NCBI GenBank assembly: GCA_045599005.1
Contig: JAZRVF010000026.1
Coordinates: forward strand, 62,001-126,000
DNA length: 64,000 bases
Direction: 5' to 3'
DNA from: Treponema_I sp045599005
Lineage (GTDB): Bacteria; Spirochaetota; Spirochaetia; Treponematales; Treponemataceae
Made by a program: the position numbers and the translations under genes. Shown here in pieces: positions 24,807 through 34,111 of this stretch; the stretch's first letter is position 1, and every line of letters begins with the position of its first letter. The notes beneath the pieces are model-generated. The model was not told the DNA's origin. It saw nothing but the letters and a program-made list of their open reading frames with translations, and searched no databases.

Positions 24807-24835
24807 TTGTAACCTGACTGTTTTTGCATTATACT
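24807..24835 (+). promoter_or_regulatory. Sigma-70 promoter of the LysM protein gene
   Basis: TTGTAA (24807-24812), 17-base spacer, TATACT (24830-24835), 23 bases before the ATG at 24859. It lies in the 196-base divergent region shared with the GH31 gene. Confidence 0.65.
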
Positions 24836-24858
24836 TTAAGGTGATCAGTGAGGTTTTA

Positions 24859-27384
24859 ATGAGCGAAAATATGATCGGAATCAAGCAGGCAGACGGTTCA
24901 TTCTACCCGATTATGAAAGAGGGAGAACCCGCCGTAAAAGAGCTGGAACTTACCACTGTCCGTGATGATCAGACAACAATTCAACTCAATCTCTACAAAT
25001 CTGCAACCGGAACAATGAAGGATGCTGTTTATGTGGATACTCTGCTTATTGAAAACCTGAATCCTCATCCTCAGGGAGAGCCTTCAATCAATCTCCAGCT
25101 GAATCTGGATGATGAAGGAAATCTTTCGGCCCAGATTGATGATCCTGAGACAGGTGGACATTCGGATCATACTGTTTCGCTTGTCACTCTGGATTCTGAT
25201 GCGCTGAATTCCGAACCTGATTACGGTTTTCCTGACGCTTCTGATTATGGCAGTCCTTCTGATTTTGCGGATCTGCCTCCTTTGGATACCGATTTTGATC
25301 TTGACAGTGTGCTTGATGGTGCTGATGGATTTGATCTTCCGGAAAACGATGATTTTACAGTAGAAAATGATATGACTGAAGAAAGTGCTGCTACAGATGA
25401 ATCTGATTTTTCTTTGGATGATGTTCTGAGCGATATTGCTGATCTTCCGCCTCTGGATGACACGGGCTTTGAGCTGCCTGAAAGCGATCCCGTTTCCGAC
25501 GAGGCGCCCGCAGCTGCTGACAGTGATTTTTCTGTGGCCGACGCTGATGCCGTTTCTGCCGGCACCCCGGCTGTGGAAGAAGCGCCCGCGGAAGCCAGTG
25601 TTTCTGACACTGATGCGGACTGGCCTTCAATGCCCGCAGATGATGACATTTTCTCCGCTGCTGACAGCACTGACACAGTTTCTGAAGCCGCATCAGTTTT
25701 GGAAGAGACACCGGCAGAAGACACAGATTTCCTCGGTCTTGCAGACTTTGACCTGCCGGACTTTGGCGGGATTGAAGAGACAGATCTTTCCGATTTTGGC
25801 ACCGGTTCCGATGTGACAGAGAGCGAAGCTGCTGTTGCCGCTGATCTTCCGCCTCTGGATGACACGGGCTTTGAGCTGCCTGAAAGCGAGCCCGTTTCTA
25901 ACGAGGCGCCCGCAGCTGCTGACAGTGATTTCTCTGTGGCCGACGCTGATGCCGTTTCTGCCGGCACCCCGGCTGTGGAAGAAGCGCCCGCGGAAGCCAG
26001 TCTTTCTGACACTGATGCGGACTGGCCTTCAATGCCCGCAGATGATGACATTTTCTCCGCTGATGACAGCACTGACGTTGCCTCTGAAGCCGGACAGGTT
26101 TTGGAAGAGACACCGGCTGAAGACACAGATTCCCTCGATCTTGCAGATTTTGACCTGCCGGACTTTGGCGGGATTGATGAGACAGATCTCTCAGGCTTTG
26201 ACACCGATTCCGATATGACAGAAAGCGAAACTGCTGCCGGCAGTATTCCGCCTCTGGATGACACGGGCTTTGAGCTGCCTGAAAGCGAGCCCGTTTCTGG
26301 CGAGGCGCCCGCAGCTGCTGACAATGATTTCTCTGTGGCCGACGCTGATGCCGTTTCTGCCGGCACCCCGTCTGTGGAAGAAGCGCCCGCGGAAGCCAGT
26401 GTTTCTGACACTGATGCGAACTGGCCTTCAATGGCCGCAGATGATGATAATAAGTCCTCTGCCGATCTTTTTGCAGGAATCGGCGATCTTTCTGATGACA
26501 GTGCATTCGGCATGAGTGACAGCATAGACAGCGACTTTTCTCCGGAGAACAAAGGCGATTTTGATCTGCCGGGCTTAGACGATGATCTGTCTGACTTTTC
26601 AAGTTCAGGGGATAATCTTGTGTATTCAGAAACAAGTTTTGACGATGGTCTGGATTTTGACACATCGGCTTTAGATAACAATTCTGATGATGCACCTTTC
26701 TCATTTGATGATCTGTCTGATTATGATCAGTTCCCTGAAACTGCAGAACCGGAACCTTATGCAGCCTATTCACCGTCTTTTGACAACGATCTGTTTGCCG
26801 CAAACCTGGAGGAAGCTGAAAGACACAACCGCCGTCTGCTTCTGCCGGTGATAATCTGTGTTGTATGCGCAATTATTTCAGTGGCTGTGCTCGGAATCAC
26901 ACTTTTTATGCTGCGGGGCAATAAGACTGCTGAAGACGAAATTATTGAGGAAACTGTTGTCAGAGCAGAGGAATCAGAAACCCGGCGGCCTGTGGCAAAG
27001 GAAAATGAGATAATAGTATCTGATCAGGTGTTCCTGCCCTCATTCCTGCAGGCTGAGGAAAAACCTGTCGGTTCTGCGAATACCCAGTCAGCTCTGTCAG
27101 ACGGAACCGTTTACGGAAACGTCAGCCAGACAACAGAAAACACCTTCCGTCTGAACAGCGGAAGTGTTTTTGCCGGATCAGGTTATGCGGGATCCGCTTC
27201 TTCAATGGAACTTGCTCTCCAGGGACAATATGTCCGTTACAAAGTCAAATGGGGAGATACATTGTGGGACATTGCCAATTCCTATTACCGGAATCCCTGG
27301 TTGTACTGGCGTATCGCAATGGTCAACAACATTACGAATCCCAATAAAATCGTCGCAGGTTCTTATATCATCATACCGGAATAA
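24859..27384 (+). CDS. Membrane protein with Hsp70-like N-terminus, acidic repeats and C-terminal LysM
   Basis: 841 residues, start ATG 24859 with GTGAGG as binding site. Residues 1-110 look like the substrate-binding beta domain of Hsp70 (KELELTTVRDDQTTIQLNLY, then IENLNPHPQGEP and DDEGNLSAQI), without the ATPase domain. Residues 115-640 are very acidic, rich in Asp, Ala, Ser and Pro, with near-identical repeats of 133-134 residues starting at about 195, 329 and 462. A transmembrane segment is at about 660-684 and a LysM peptidoglycan-binding domain at about 790-841 (VKWGDTLWDIANSYY). The topology suggests a cytoplasmic Hsp70-like end and a periplasmic wall-binding end. Followed three bases later by a lytic transglycosylase. 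Confidence 0.85.
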   Translation: MSENMIGIKQADGSFYPIMKEGEPAVKELELTTVRDDQTTIQLNLYKSATGTMKDAVYVDTLLIENLNPHPQGEPSINLQLNLDDEGNLSAQIDDPETGGHSDHTVSLVTLDSDALNSEPDYGFPDASDYGSPSDFADLPPLDTDFDLDSVLDGADGFDLPENDDFTVENDMTEESAATDESDFSLDDVLSDIADLPPLDDTGFELPESDPVSDEAPAAADSDFSVADADAVSAGTPAVEEAPAEASVSDTDADWPSMPADDDIFSAADSTDTVSEAASVLEETPAEDTDFLGLADFDLPDFGGIEETDLSDFGTGSDVTESEAAVAADLPPLDDTGFELPESEPVSNEAPAAADSDFSVADADAVSAGTPAVEEAPAEASLSDTDADWPSMPADDDIFSADDSTDVASEAGQVLEETPAEDTDSLDLADFDLPDFGGIDETDLSGFDTDSDMTESETAAGSIPPLDDTGFELPESEPVSGEAPAAADNDFSVADADAVSAGTPSVEEAPAEASVSDTDANWPSMAADDDNKSSADLFAGIGDLSDDSAFGMSDSIDSDFSPENKGDFDLPGLDDDLSDFSSSGDNLVYSETSFDDGLDFDTSALDNNSDDAPFSFDDLSDYDQFPETAEPEPYAAYSPSFDNDLFAANLEEAERHNRRLLLPVIICVVCAIISVAVLGITLFMLRGNKTAEDEIIEETVVRAEESETRRPVAKENEIIVSDQVFLPSFLQAEEKPVGSANTQSALSDGTVYGNVSQTTENTFRLNSGSVFAGSGYAGSASSMELALQGQYVRYKVKWGDTLWDIANSYYRNPWLYWRIAMVNNITNPNKIVAGSYIIIPE
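25441..26450 (+). repeat. Tandem near-identical repeats of about 400 bp inside the LysM protein gene
   Basis: The unit begins at 25441, 25843 and about 26242, i.e. steps of 402 and 399 bases (134 and 133 codons); the third copy is partial. Long stretches such as CTCTGGATGACACGGGCTTT are identical in all three. Near-identity at DNA level, with all spacings multiples of three, points to recent duplication and possible copy-number variation without loss of frame. Confidence 0.9.
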
Positions 27385-27387
27385 TTT

Positions 27388-29481
27388 TTGCTGACTGAAA
27401 AACGATTCAAGATTTCAAGATTTCTCCTTCCGATGCTTTTCTGTGCGGTCATCGGTTTAAACGGCTGTTCAAAAGAGCCGGAACCTTTGGACAACTCTCT
27501 GTACTTTCAGGGTCTGACTTTGGAGAAGCAGGGAAAGAAATCCGAAGCCCGCGAAATGTTCATGAAAGGAGTTCCCAGGTCAGACAGTGATCTTTCGAAA
27601 CTCTGCCTGTTGAAACTGGATCTGGAACAATGCCTTGAAGCCCTGAGAAATCCTCTTTACAAAGATGATATAGATTTGAAATGCCGTATTGCGGAACTTC
27701 TGTATAAAAGTGATTCCCGCGAAAAATACAGAAAGATTCTGGATCTGATTCCTGAAGATTTTGACGCCTGGAAGAAAGACAATGAACTGGAGATGTACCG
27801 TATGCTGTCTCTTGTTCAGACTGAGGATTCCGATGCTTTTCTGACCGAGGCTGAGCACTGGTTTTCTGAAAAAGTTTTTACTTCCTGGCACAAAAAGTTT
27901 CTGGATGAAATCCCCCTGGAAAAACTTTTTTATCTGCATGAAGAACTTCTGGATCTGATTCAGCTGCGCCTTTTTGTCTGGAACAGTGATTATTCATCGG
28001 CTTACAGAATTGCTGCTGACAATCCGGCTGATTTTTTCGGAAACTATGGAATCCATGCTCTGTCTGACGTGGGAAAAGCATTCCTCTACGGAAGTCCTGA
28101 CAGAAAGACGGACGCAGCAAGACTTGAAGTGATTGCTGCCACGGCAGACAGTGCTGATACTGGAGCTGCTTTCATGGCCCACTTTTATTCCGGCCGGCTT
28201 TTGGCAAAAGCAGGTTCAGAAATGAATCAACGGGCACTGAATGCCTTTGAAAAAGCTATGAGAACCGCACCCTCAGAATCAAATTATGACAATGCCCTCT
28301 GGTATTATCTAACAACGTGTCTTGCCAACTCTGAGGATCTGGCTGTGGATTCACTTGAAGAATACGCCCGGACCTGGAACGATCCATACTACTTTGATGA
28401 TTTCCTTGATGATCTGTGCGCTTCTTTGTGTGAGAACCGTAAATGGAACAAAGTGTTTGAGGTGTTGAATTCCTGCGCTTCCTATATGAGTCCGGACTCT
28501 CTGCAGAAATACTCCTATATCTGCGGCCGCGTTGCCCAGGAAAAACTGATAGAGGATGTTCCTTCACGTCAGCTGTTCATTCATGCGGCGGAATGCAGAA
28601 CCCGGAGTTTTTCAAACTGGTATTATCACATCATGGCCCGCCGACAGCTGGGATCTGCTTTTGAAAAAATTGAGTGGCCGGAAAAATCTCTGGAAGCACC
28701 GGAAAAAGAGGAAATGCTCAGAACTGTGCTTCAGAATCCGGAATCTTCTCTGGCGGACAGATTGGCTGCCGGTGCACTTCTTTATGACCTGAAGAATCAG
28801 CTTGTGGAGATCTGTTCCACTTATGGTGGAGAATTCTCCAGAGATGTGCTGGTTTCAATTCTGGAAAAGCTTGATGAATATGCTGAAAAAGACAGGGATT
28901 TCTGCGGAAAAGCGGCCAGGCTTGCAATCAGTCTTGTGGAGCCGGAAAAAGGGGTGGATTTTACAGTCAGATATCTGTTCCCAAGATATTTCAGTGATGA
29001 GATTGAGGAGGCCTGCGACAGTTCGAATCTTTTTCCATGGGTGATGTATGCGCTTGTGCGTTCTGAAAGCTATTTCGATGCAGGCGTATTTTCTTCCGCC
29101 GGTGCTCAGGGACTGTGTCAGCTGATGCCGACCACAGCAGAAGACATTGCACGGAAACTGCGGATAAAAGAGTATAACCTTCTTGAAGCCCGTGACAGCG
29201 CACTTTTCGGGGCTTTCTATCTTAATGAGCTTATCGGCCGTCTTGACGGAAGCATTGTCAATGCAGTCATGTCATACAATGCGGGAATAACACGTGTGCG
29301 TCGCTGGAAACAGGCTTATGCAGATCTCCCTGTGGATCTGTTCCTTGAAACAGTTCCCTATGAGGAGACCAGGGAATACGCCAAGAAAATACTGTCAGGC
29401 TCTGTAGCTTACGGAGCATTGTATTTCGGCAGGGATCCTTTTGAAACTGCAGATCTGATTCTTGGGATGGAAGGCCTCTGA
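27388..29481 (+). CDS. Lytic transglycosylase lipoprotein (SLT domain)
   Basis: A 697-residue envelope protein that cleaves peptidoglycan between MurNAc and GlcNAc. The likely start is TTG 27388, three bases after the LysM gene stop. The N-terminus is a lipoprotein signal with lipobox LNGC at about residues 23-26. The middle is helical, with TPR/superhelical character as in soluble Slt70. The C-terminal SLT domain (about 550-680) has catalytic Glu560 in VRSESYFD, then SAGAQGLCQLMPTTA and MSYNAGITRVRRW. It is coupled to the LysM protein, so both probably act in wall remodelling. Confidence 0.9.
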   Translation: MLTEKRFKISRFLLPMLFCAVIGLNGCSKEPEPLDNSLYFQGLTLEKQGKKSEAREMFMKGVPRSDSDLSKLCLLKLDLEQCLEALRNPLYKDDIDLKCRIAELLYKSDSREKYRKILDLIPEDFDAWKKDNELEMYRMLSLVQTEDSDAFLTEAEHWFSEKVFTSWHKKFLDEIPLEKLFYLHEELLDLIQLRLFVWNSDYSSAYRIAADNPADFFGNYGIHALSDVGKAFLYGSPDRKTDAARLEVIAATADSADTGAAFMAHFYSGRLLAKAGSEMNQRALNAFEKAMRTAPSESNYDNALWYYLTTCLANSEDLAVDSLEEYARTWNDPYYFDDFLDDLCASLCENRKWNKVFEVLNSCASYMSPDSLQKYSYICGRVAQEKLIEDVPSRQLFIHAAECRTRSFSNWYYHIMARRQLGSAFEKIEWPEKSLEAPEKEEMLRTVLQNPESSLADRLAAGALLYDLKNQLVEICSTYGGEFSRDVLVSILEKLDEYAEKDRDFCGKAARLAISLVEPEKGVDFTVRYLFPRYFSDEIEEACDSSNLFPWVMYALVRSESYFDAGVFSSAGAQGLCQLMPTTAEDIARKLRIKEYNLLEARDSALFGAFYLNELIGRLDGSIVNAVMSYNAGITRVRRWKQAYADLPVDLFLETVPYEETREYAKKILSGSVAYGALYFGRDPFETADLILGMEGL

Positions 29482-29506
29482 AACCGTGCATAAGGTATTT
29501 TATTTA

Positions 29507-29535
29507 TTGCGGAGCCGTAAAAACCGCGGTAAATT
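29507..29535 (+). promoter_or_regulatory. Candidate promoter giving a leaderless deacetylase mRNA
   Basis: TTGCGG (29507-29512), 17-base spacer, TAAATT (29530-29535). The expected transcription start coincides with the ATG at 29542, which has no Shine-Dalgarno sequence in front of it. Confidence 0.45.
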
Positions 29536-29541
29536 GAAAAC

Positions 29542-30258
29542 ATGGATTTTTTGACAACTTCTTATCTGACAATCGACGATGTTCCTACAGTTCGGACACC
29601 GTCAATAATTGATTTTCTGGAACAGCGAAACATTGTTCCGATTATGTTCTGCTGGGGTGCCCTGCTAGAAGAGAAAGTGGATCAGGCTGTTTACGCACTG
29701 CATCATGGCGCAATTCTCCAGAACCACAGCTGGACTCATCCTCATTTTTCAGAGCTGACTCTGGATCAGGCAAAGGATGAAATCCTTAAAACAGAAAAAC
29801 TTCTGGAAAAAGTGTACGAGAAAGCTGGTGTCCAGCGGCCTTATAAACTTTTCCGCTTTCCCTACGGTGACCAGGGCGGAGCAATCCGTGACGAACTGCA
29901 GGCTTTTCTTGCAGACCAGGGATTCAGCACCATTGATGACAGCAATTTTGCTGAAGAGGACAGATTCAGTCACAGGGATGTGCTCTGGACCTTTGATTAT
30001 CAGGAATACAACATCCGCCCGAACAGCGGTTTCACAGCTGAGAACGTGAAGAAACTTGTGGATGATTTTGTTGCAAAAATGCAGGCAAGAGACAAAAAAC
30101 GGCTTGCAGGACTTTCAGACAAAGTCCCTGCGGAAAACCTGTTCCTGATCCATGATCATCTGGAAACGGAGGAATGCTGTCCCGGATATTTTGAAGCTCA
30201 GATCCAGATGATGGAAAAAGCCGGTGTAGTGTTTGTTCCGCCAAAAACAAAAGCATAA
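29542..30258 (+). CDS. Polysaccharide deacetylase family protein (NodB-like)
   Basis: 238 residues without signal peptide. Motifs of the NodB homology domain are in order: TIDDVP (motif 1 with the metal-binding second Asp), NHSWTHPHF (motif 2, two metal-binding His), RFPYGDQGG (motif 3), and LIHDHLE (motif 5). Such enzymes remove N- or O-acetyl groups from polysaccharides such as chitooligosaccharide, peptidoglycan or xylan; the substrate cannot be told. A cytoplasmic place would suit oligosaccharide substrates. Upstream a weak promoter places transcription start at the ATG. Convergent with the esterase gene. Confidence 0.85.
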   Translation: MDFLTTSYLTIDDVPTVRTPSIIDFLEQRNIVPIMFCWGALLEEKVDQAVYALHHGAILQNHSWTHPHFSELTLDQAKDEILKTEKLLEKVYEKAGVQRPYKLFRFPYGDQGGAIRDELQAFLADQGFSTIDDSNFAEEDRFSHRDVLWTFDYQEYNIRPNSGFTAENVKKLVDDFVAKMQARDKKRLAGLSDKVPAENLFLIHDHLETEECCPGYFEAQIQMMEKAGVVFVPPKTKA

Positions 30259-30273
30259 AAGCGGAAAAATCTG

Positions 30274-31050
30274 TCACCGCAGGGCTTCGAAAAGGGGCTG
30301 GTACTCCGGAAATAATCCGCTCTGTGCCAGCTCTTTCAGTCCTTCCGCCGCACATCTGCTCATGTAATGGGCGCCCATCGGCCGTAAGTGCGTGTTGTCG
30401 TTACGGCTTTCAGGGAAATTCTCGTACATACCGGCATCAAAATTCATGAACAGGCGTCTGCTTTTTTCAGGACCAAAGGAAGCAATCACTTCCGCGGATC
30501 TCTGTGTCATGTCTACGCAGGGAATGTTCAGTTCCGCCGCACACTCGATCATTGCGCGCTGGTATGGTGCGTGACTGTTCAGGATTGTCCCGCAGATTGT
30601 CTCATCTCCGAAATTCATTCCATCTTTTGCATTTGAAGTATCGTTTACTGTTCCGTTTCCGGAGGGATTCTGCTCGCATAGGAAAAGACGGCGGCTTATG
30701 GGCGTAAAGAAAACAGGCAGGCAATGTTTTTTACGGGCTTCTTCTGCAAAAAAACGCAGATTGGCCTTGTAAGCTCCATCCGGATCAGTGAAACGCTCCG
30801 GATCAGCAGTTTTCTCATCATTGTGTCCGAACTGGACAAAAAGAAAATCGCCGGCTTCCGCAAAAGAAAGCGCTTCTGCAAAACGTCCCTCAGCAATAAA
30901 ACTTTTGGAGCTCCGCGCATTCCGTGCGAAATTGCGGATTTGGACATCATGTGCCAGAAACCGTGGAAGTTCCTGGATCCATCCGGTCTGAGGCCATGTG
31001 CCTGCAGGATTCGGCTGCATTGTTGAATCACCTATGCTGATAATTTTCAT
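30274..31050 (-). CDS. CE12-type SGNH esterase (rhamnogalacturonan acetylesterase-like)
   Basis: 258 residues with the SGNH blocks in order: IGDSTM (nucleophile Ser), the Asn in RNFARNARSS, QFGHND, and the Asp/His of DNTHLRPMG near the C-terminus. The start IGDSTMQPNP and the pattern GTWPQTGW are those of family CE12, which deacetylates pectin or xylan. No signal peptide is present, so it would act on imported acetylated oligosaccharides. Its ATG overlaps the trkH stop by four bases, placing it at the end of the ECF-trkA-trkH operon. Confidence 0.85.
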   Translation of the reverse strand: MKIISIGDSTMQPNPAGTWPQTGWIQELPRFLAHDVQIRNFARNARSSKSFIAEGRFAEALSFAEAGDFLFVQFGHNDEKTADPERFTDPDGAYKANLRFFAEEARKKHCLPVFFTPISRRLFLCEQNPSGNGTVNDTSNAKDGMNFGDETICGTILNSHAPYQRAMIECAAELNIPCVDMTQRSAEVIASFGPEKSRRLFMNFDAGMYENFPESRNDNTHLRPMGAHYMSRCAAEGLKELAQSGLFPEYQPLFEALR

Positions 31051-32498
31051 CTTTTTCCCTTCCAGAATGCAGGTGAGAAATAAATAATCATTGTGTAAAG
31101 CTCAAGACGGCCTGCAATCATTGCAAAGCAGAACCACAGTTTGGAGAGGCCGCCGTAAAAGCTGAAATTGTCCACCGGACTGATCATGTTGAAACCGGGT
31201 CCGATATTGCCTACAAGAGTCATTCCTGTGGTAAGTGCCGTAAAAGGATCCACATTGTTAAAAGAGGCAACGATCGCAGTGATTCCGATCAAAGCGAAGT
31301 ATGCGAAAAGAAAACTTCCCACACTGCTAACAAGATCACTTCTGGCGGCACGTCCGTTAATGCGGATTGTGAAAACCCCGTGGGGATGGATCATCCTGTT
31401 CATTTCCACATTCATCTGCTTGCCGAGAATAAGCCAGCGGATGATTTTTACACCACCGGCTGTGGATCCTGAACAGGCTCCGATAAGCATCAGGGCAAAA
31501 ATAATCATCTGTGAGAAAGCAGGCCAGTCACAGTAGTTTGCATTGGCAAATCCCGTGGTAGAAATAATGGAAACCGCCTGGAATGCCGCATATCTGAGTG
31601 ACTGGAAGAAACTGCCGTATTTTGGCAGGATGTTGAAAGTGATACCGAGAATGGAGATCACAAGAATCCAGATGTAGGCTTTGAATTCTGAGTTGGATGC
31701 GACTTCTTTTGCCCGGCGCATGAAAAGGTAATAATAAAGGCTGAAGTTCACCCCGGACAGGGTCATGAACACAATGCAGATCCAGTCCACTGCAACTGAG
31801 TTATATCCGCCCACACTGGCATTCCTGCAGGAAAAACCGCCTGTACCCAGTGTGGAGAATGTGTGCATCAGTGCGTCGATAAAATCCAGTCCTGCAATCA
31901 TAAGAAGCAATGTCTGGACAACTGTAAACCCGAAGTAAATGAACCACAGTATTTTTGCGGTCATTGTGATTGTAGGTGTTATCTTGCCTTTTTCAGGGCC
32001 GGTGGTCTCAGCTTTTATCAGCTGGAACCCGCCTACACCAAAAAGCGGCAGTAATGCAACTGTAAGTGCGACAATACCCATTCCGCCCAGCCAGTGCATC
32101 TGGCAGCGCCACAGGTTCAGCGAGCGCGGGAGGCTTTCCAGTTCTCCAAGAACAGTGGAACCGGTTGTGGTAAACCCGGATACACTTTCAAAAACCGCAT
32201 CGGCCACTGTGGGAAAAGCGCCGGAAAAATAGAGCGGAACAGCACCGATCAGGCTGGCAGTGACCCAGCAGAGTGCAACTGCCACAAAACTGGAGCGGGA
32301 AGAAAGACTGAATTTGCTTTTGCGTCCGACCAGGAGGAACACCAGTCCTACAAGGATTCCCACACCCATGGTGACTGCAAAAGGAAGAATCATCCCTGTT
32401 TCGCCCAGAATGCAGGCCACTGTAAGCGGAATGACCATGGTAATTGAAATAACTGCAAGAACCAGGGCATTCATTCTGATTACGGAAAAGGCACTCAA
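31047..32498 (-). CDS. trkH: Trk potassium uptake channel subunit TrkH/KtrB type
   Basis: A 483-residue membrane protein of the TrkH family, the potassium-conducting subunit in the inner membrane. It has about ten hydrophobic segments with four pore loops; the selectivity-filter glycines are in SGFTTTGST, LGTGGF, STTGFANANY and MTLVGNIGPGF. ACSGSTAGGVKIIRW in the third repeat is typical. It overlaps trkA upstream by four bases, and the esterase gene downstream by four bases. Confidence 0.95.
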   Translation of the reverse strand: MSAFSVIRMNALVLAVISITMVIPLTVACILGETGMILPFAVTMGVGILVGLVFLLVGRKSKFSLSSRSSFVAVALCWVTASLIGAVPLYFSGAFPTVADAVFESVSGFTTTGSTVLGELESLPRSLNLWRCQMHWLGGMGIVALTVALLPLFGVGGFQLIKAETTGPEKGKITPTITMTAKILWFIYFGFTVVQTLLLMIAGLDFIDALMHTFSTLGTGGFSCRNASVGGYNSVAVDWICIVFMTLSGVNFSLYYYLFMRRAKEVASNSEFKAYIWILVISILGITFNILPKYGSFFQSLRYAAFQAVSIISTTGFANANYCDWPAFSQMIIFALMLIGACSGSTAGGVKIIRWLILGKQMNVEMNRMIHPHGVFTIRINGRAARSDLVSSVGSFLFAYFALIGITAIVASFNNVDPFTALTTGMTLVGNIGPGFNMISPVDNFSFYGGLSKLWFCFAMIAGRLELYTMIIYFSPAFWKGKR

Positions 32499-34099
32499 TG
32501 GTTTCCTCCGCGTTTCTCAAAGAGAGAGGATCCTTTATCTATTACTTTTCCGATGTGACCGGAGATATCCGGAAGGGATTTTTCCGAAGGAGAAGAATCT
32601 GCAGCGGGGGCAGCAGCTAGGGAAGTTTCCGTTGCGTTTGTTGAAGCAGAAGTTTCTGCAGAAACGGTTTTGTCTGTGATTCCGAACTTCTGGAGCACCC
32701 GCATGTTTTCTTCGGTATAGACAATCAGAATCAGTTTGTCACCGGCTTCAAGCACTGTATTTCCACCGGGAACCGAAAAGTTCGCTTCCTCAGGACTTTT
32801 GCAGAGCAGAATCAGGAATGCACCGGCTTCTGCAATGTCTTTAAGACATTTCCCGCGTACAGGAGCGTTCTCCGGAAGTTCAATCTCGAGAATCTCCAGG
32901 TCACCGTCAGACACAGTGTGAATTCCTGTAACGCTTGTTCCACGCAGATGACTGAGAATGCTGTCAATTACAGCGTCCCGGATCGGCACCGCGACATCAA
33001 TTCCGATATTGCGTGAAATTCCTGCATAACCACTGCTGGTAACAAGACAGACAGTTTTTTTTACGCCCAGAGATTTCAGATATGATGAAGCAATCATGTT
33101 TTTTTCATGATTGCGTGTCGCTGCGATCACAAGATCAAAAGAGGCAATGTTCTCTTCTTCTATGATTCCCTCATCAGTAATGTCCGCATGACAGATGCTG
33201 GCAGAAGGGAATTTTTCCGCTGCTATGGCGGCCTGTTTTTCGTCAGGTTCAATAATCAGGAATTCCTGCTGAAGTTTCTGCTGAATTCCAAAAAGTCTTT
33301 TGAAAAGAGATGATTTTTTTTCTTTCAGAAGTTTTTCTGCAATACAGGTACCGATTCTTCCGGCACCCAGAAGAGCAATTTTACGGAATGTCTGCATCTC
33401 AGAGCCGCAGAGCCTGATAAATTCTGCAACACAATCCCGTTTTGTAAGAATGCCGATTCTGTCACCGGCTTCAAGTACTGTGGGGCCTGAAGGCAGGGAA
33501 GCAACTCCGGCCTTTTCGATAAAAGCAACCAGAAAAGGAACCTGTGTAAGAGTACGTATGTTCTGGATTGGAACGCCGGCAAAGGAACTGTCCGGCTCTA
33601 CGGTAATCTGGGTAAGCTCAAAATCCGAGTCCTCAAAATCCATGACTTCGGACAGAGCACCGTGTTCAACCGCTCCGACAATTGCATCGGCGGCCTCAAC
33701 ATCAGGGTGGACCATGAAATCAATTCCGTAAAGGTGACCATGGTTCTCAGCCTGGGTTTTTGAACCCGCAGCCACAGCCTCGGCATAATAGTCGTAGTTG
33801 CGGACACGGGCAATTTTTGTTATCTGGGGATAAACAGAATTCACCAGTGAACAGGTAATCATGTTAACTTCGTCGGAGTCGGTTACTGCAACAATGGCAT
33901 CAGCTTTTGAGATGCCTGCTTCTTCCAGTGTGACGAGACTGTTTCCGTTTGCCTGCATCACCATGCAGTCCAGGCGGTTTGAGGCATGCCGGACGGTTTC
34001 TTCGTCGCTTTCAATAAGAATAACGTCATTTTTATCCTGGATAAGCCGTTTTGCCAGCTGAATACCGGTGAATCCGGCCCCAACGATGATGATTTTCAT
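32495..34099 (-). CDS. trkA: Trk system NAD-binding regulatory subunit TrkA
   Basis: The cytoplasmic gating ring subunit, 534 residues, with two tandem RCK units. The first Rossmann fold begins IIVGAGFTGIQLAKRL; the second begins IALLGAGRIGTCIAEKL at about residue 240; each is followed by a TrkA-C domain. The last 60 residues are an Ala/Ser-rich tail that is not part of the TrkA fold. Overlap with trkH by four bases shows one transcriptional unit. Follows the ECF S-component after 12 bases. Confidence 0.95.
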   Translation of the reverse strand: MKIIIVGAGFTGIQLAKRLIQDKNDVILIESDEETVRHASNRLDCMVMQANGNSLVTLEEAGISKADAIVAVTDSDEVNMITCSLVNSVYPQITKIARVRNYDYYAEAVAAGSKTQAENHGHLYGIDFMVHPDVEAADAIVGAVEHGALSEVMDFEDSDFELTQITVEPDSSFAGVPIQNIRTLTQVPFLVAFIEKAGVASLPSGPTVLEAGDRIGILTKRDCVAEFIRLCGSEMQTFRKIALLGAGRIGTCIAEKLLKEKKSSLFKRLFGIQQKLQQEFLIIEPDEKQAAIAAEKFPSASICHADITDEGIIEEENIASFDLVIAATRNHEKNMIASSYLKSLGVKKTVCLVTSSGYAGISRNIGIDVAVPIRDAVIDSILSHLRGTSVTGIHTVSDGDLEILEIELPENAPVRGKCLKDIAEAGAFLILLCKSPEEANFSVPGGNTVLEAGDKLILIVYTEENMRVLQKFGITDKTVSAETSASTNATETSLAAAPAADSSPSEKSLPDISGHIGKVIDKGSSLFEKRGGNH

Positions 34100-34111
34100 G
34101 CTATGTCTGTA

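Noticed and set aside
25245..26681. 478-codon open frame on the minus strand, antisense to the LysM protein gene
   Set aside because: It is a by-product of the repetitive, G-A-T-rich codons of the acidic region; it has no binding site, is Ser/Ala low-complexity, and overlaps a well-supported gene.
25898..26872. 324-codon minus-strand frame in the same repeat region
   Set aside because: Another frame of the same repeats; composition (Gln/Arg/His) mirrors the sense codons and has no domain.
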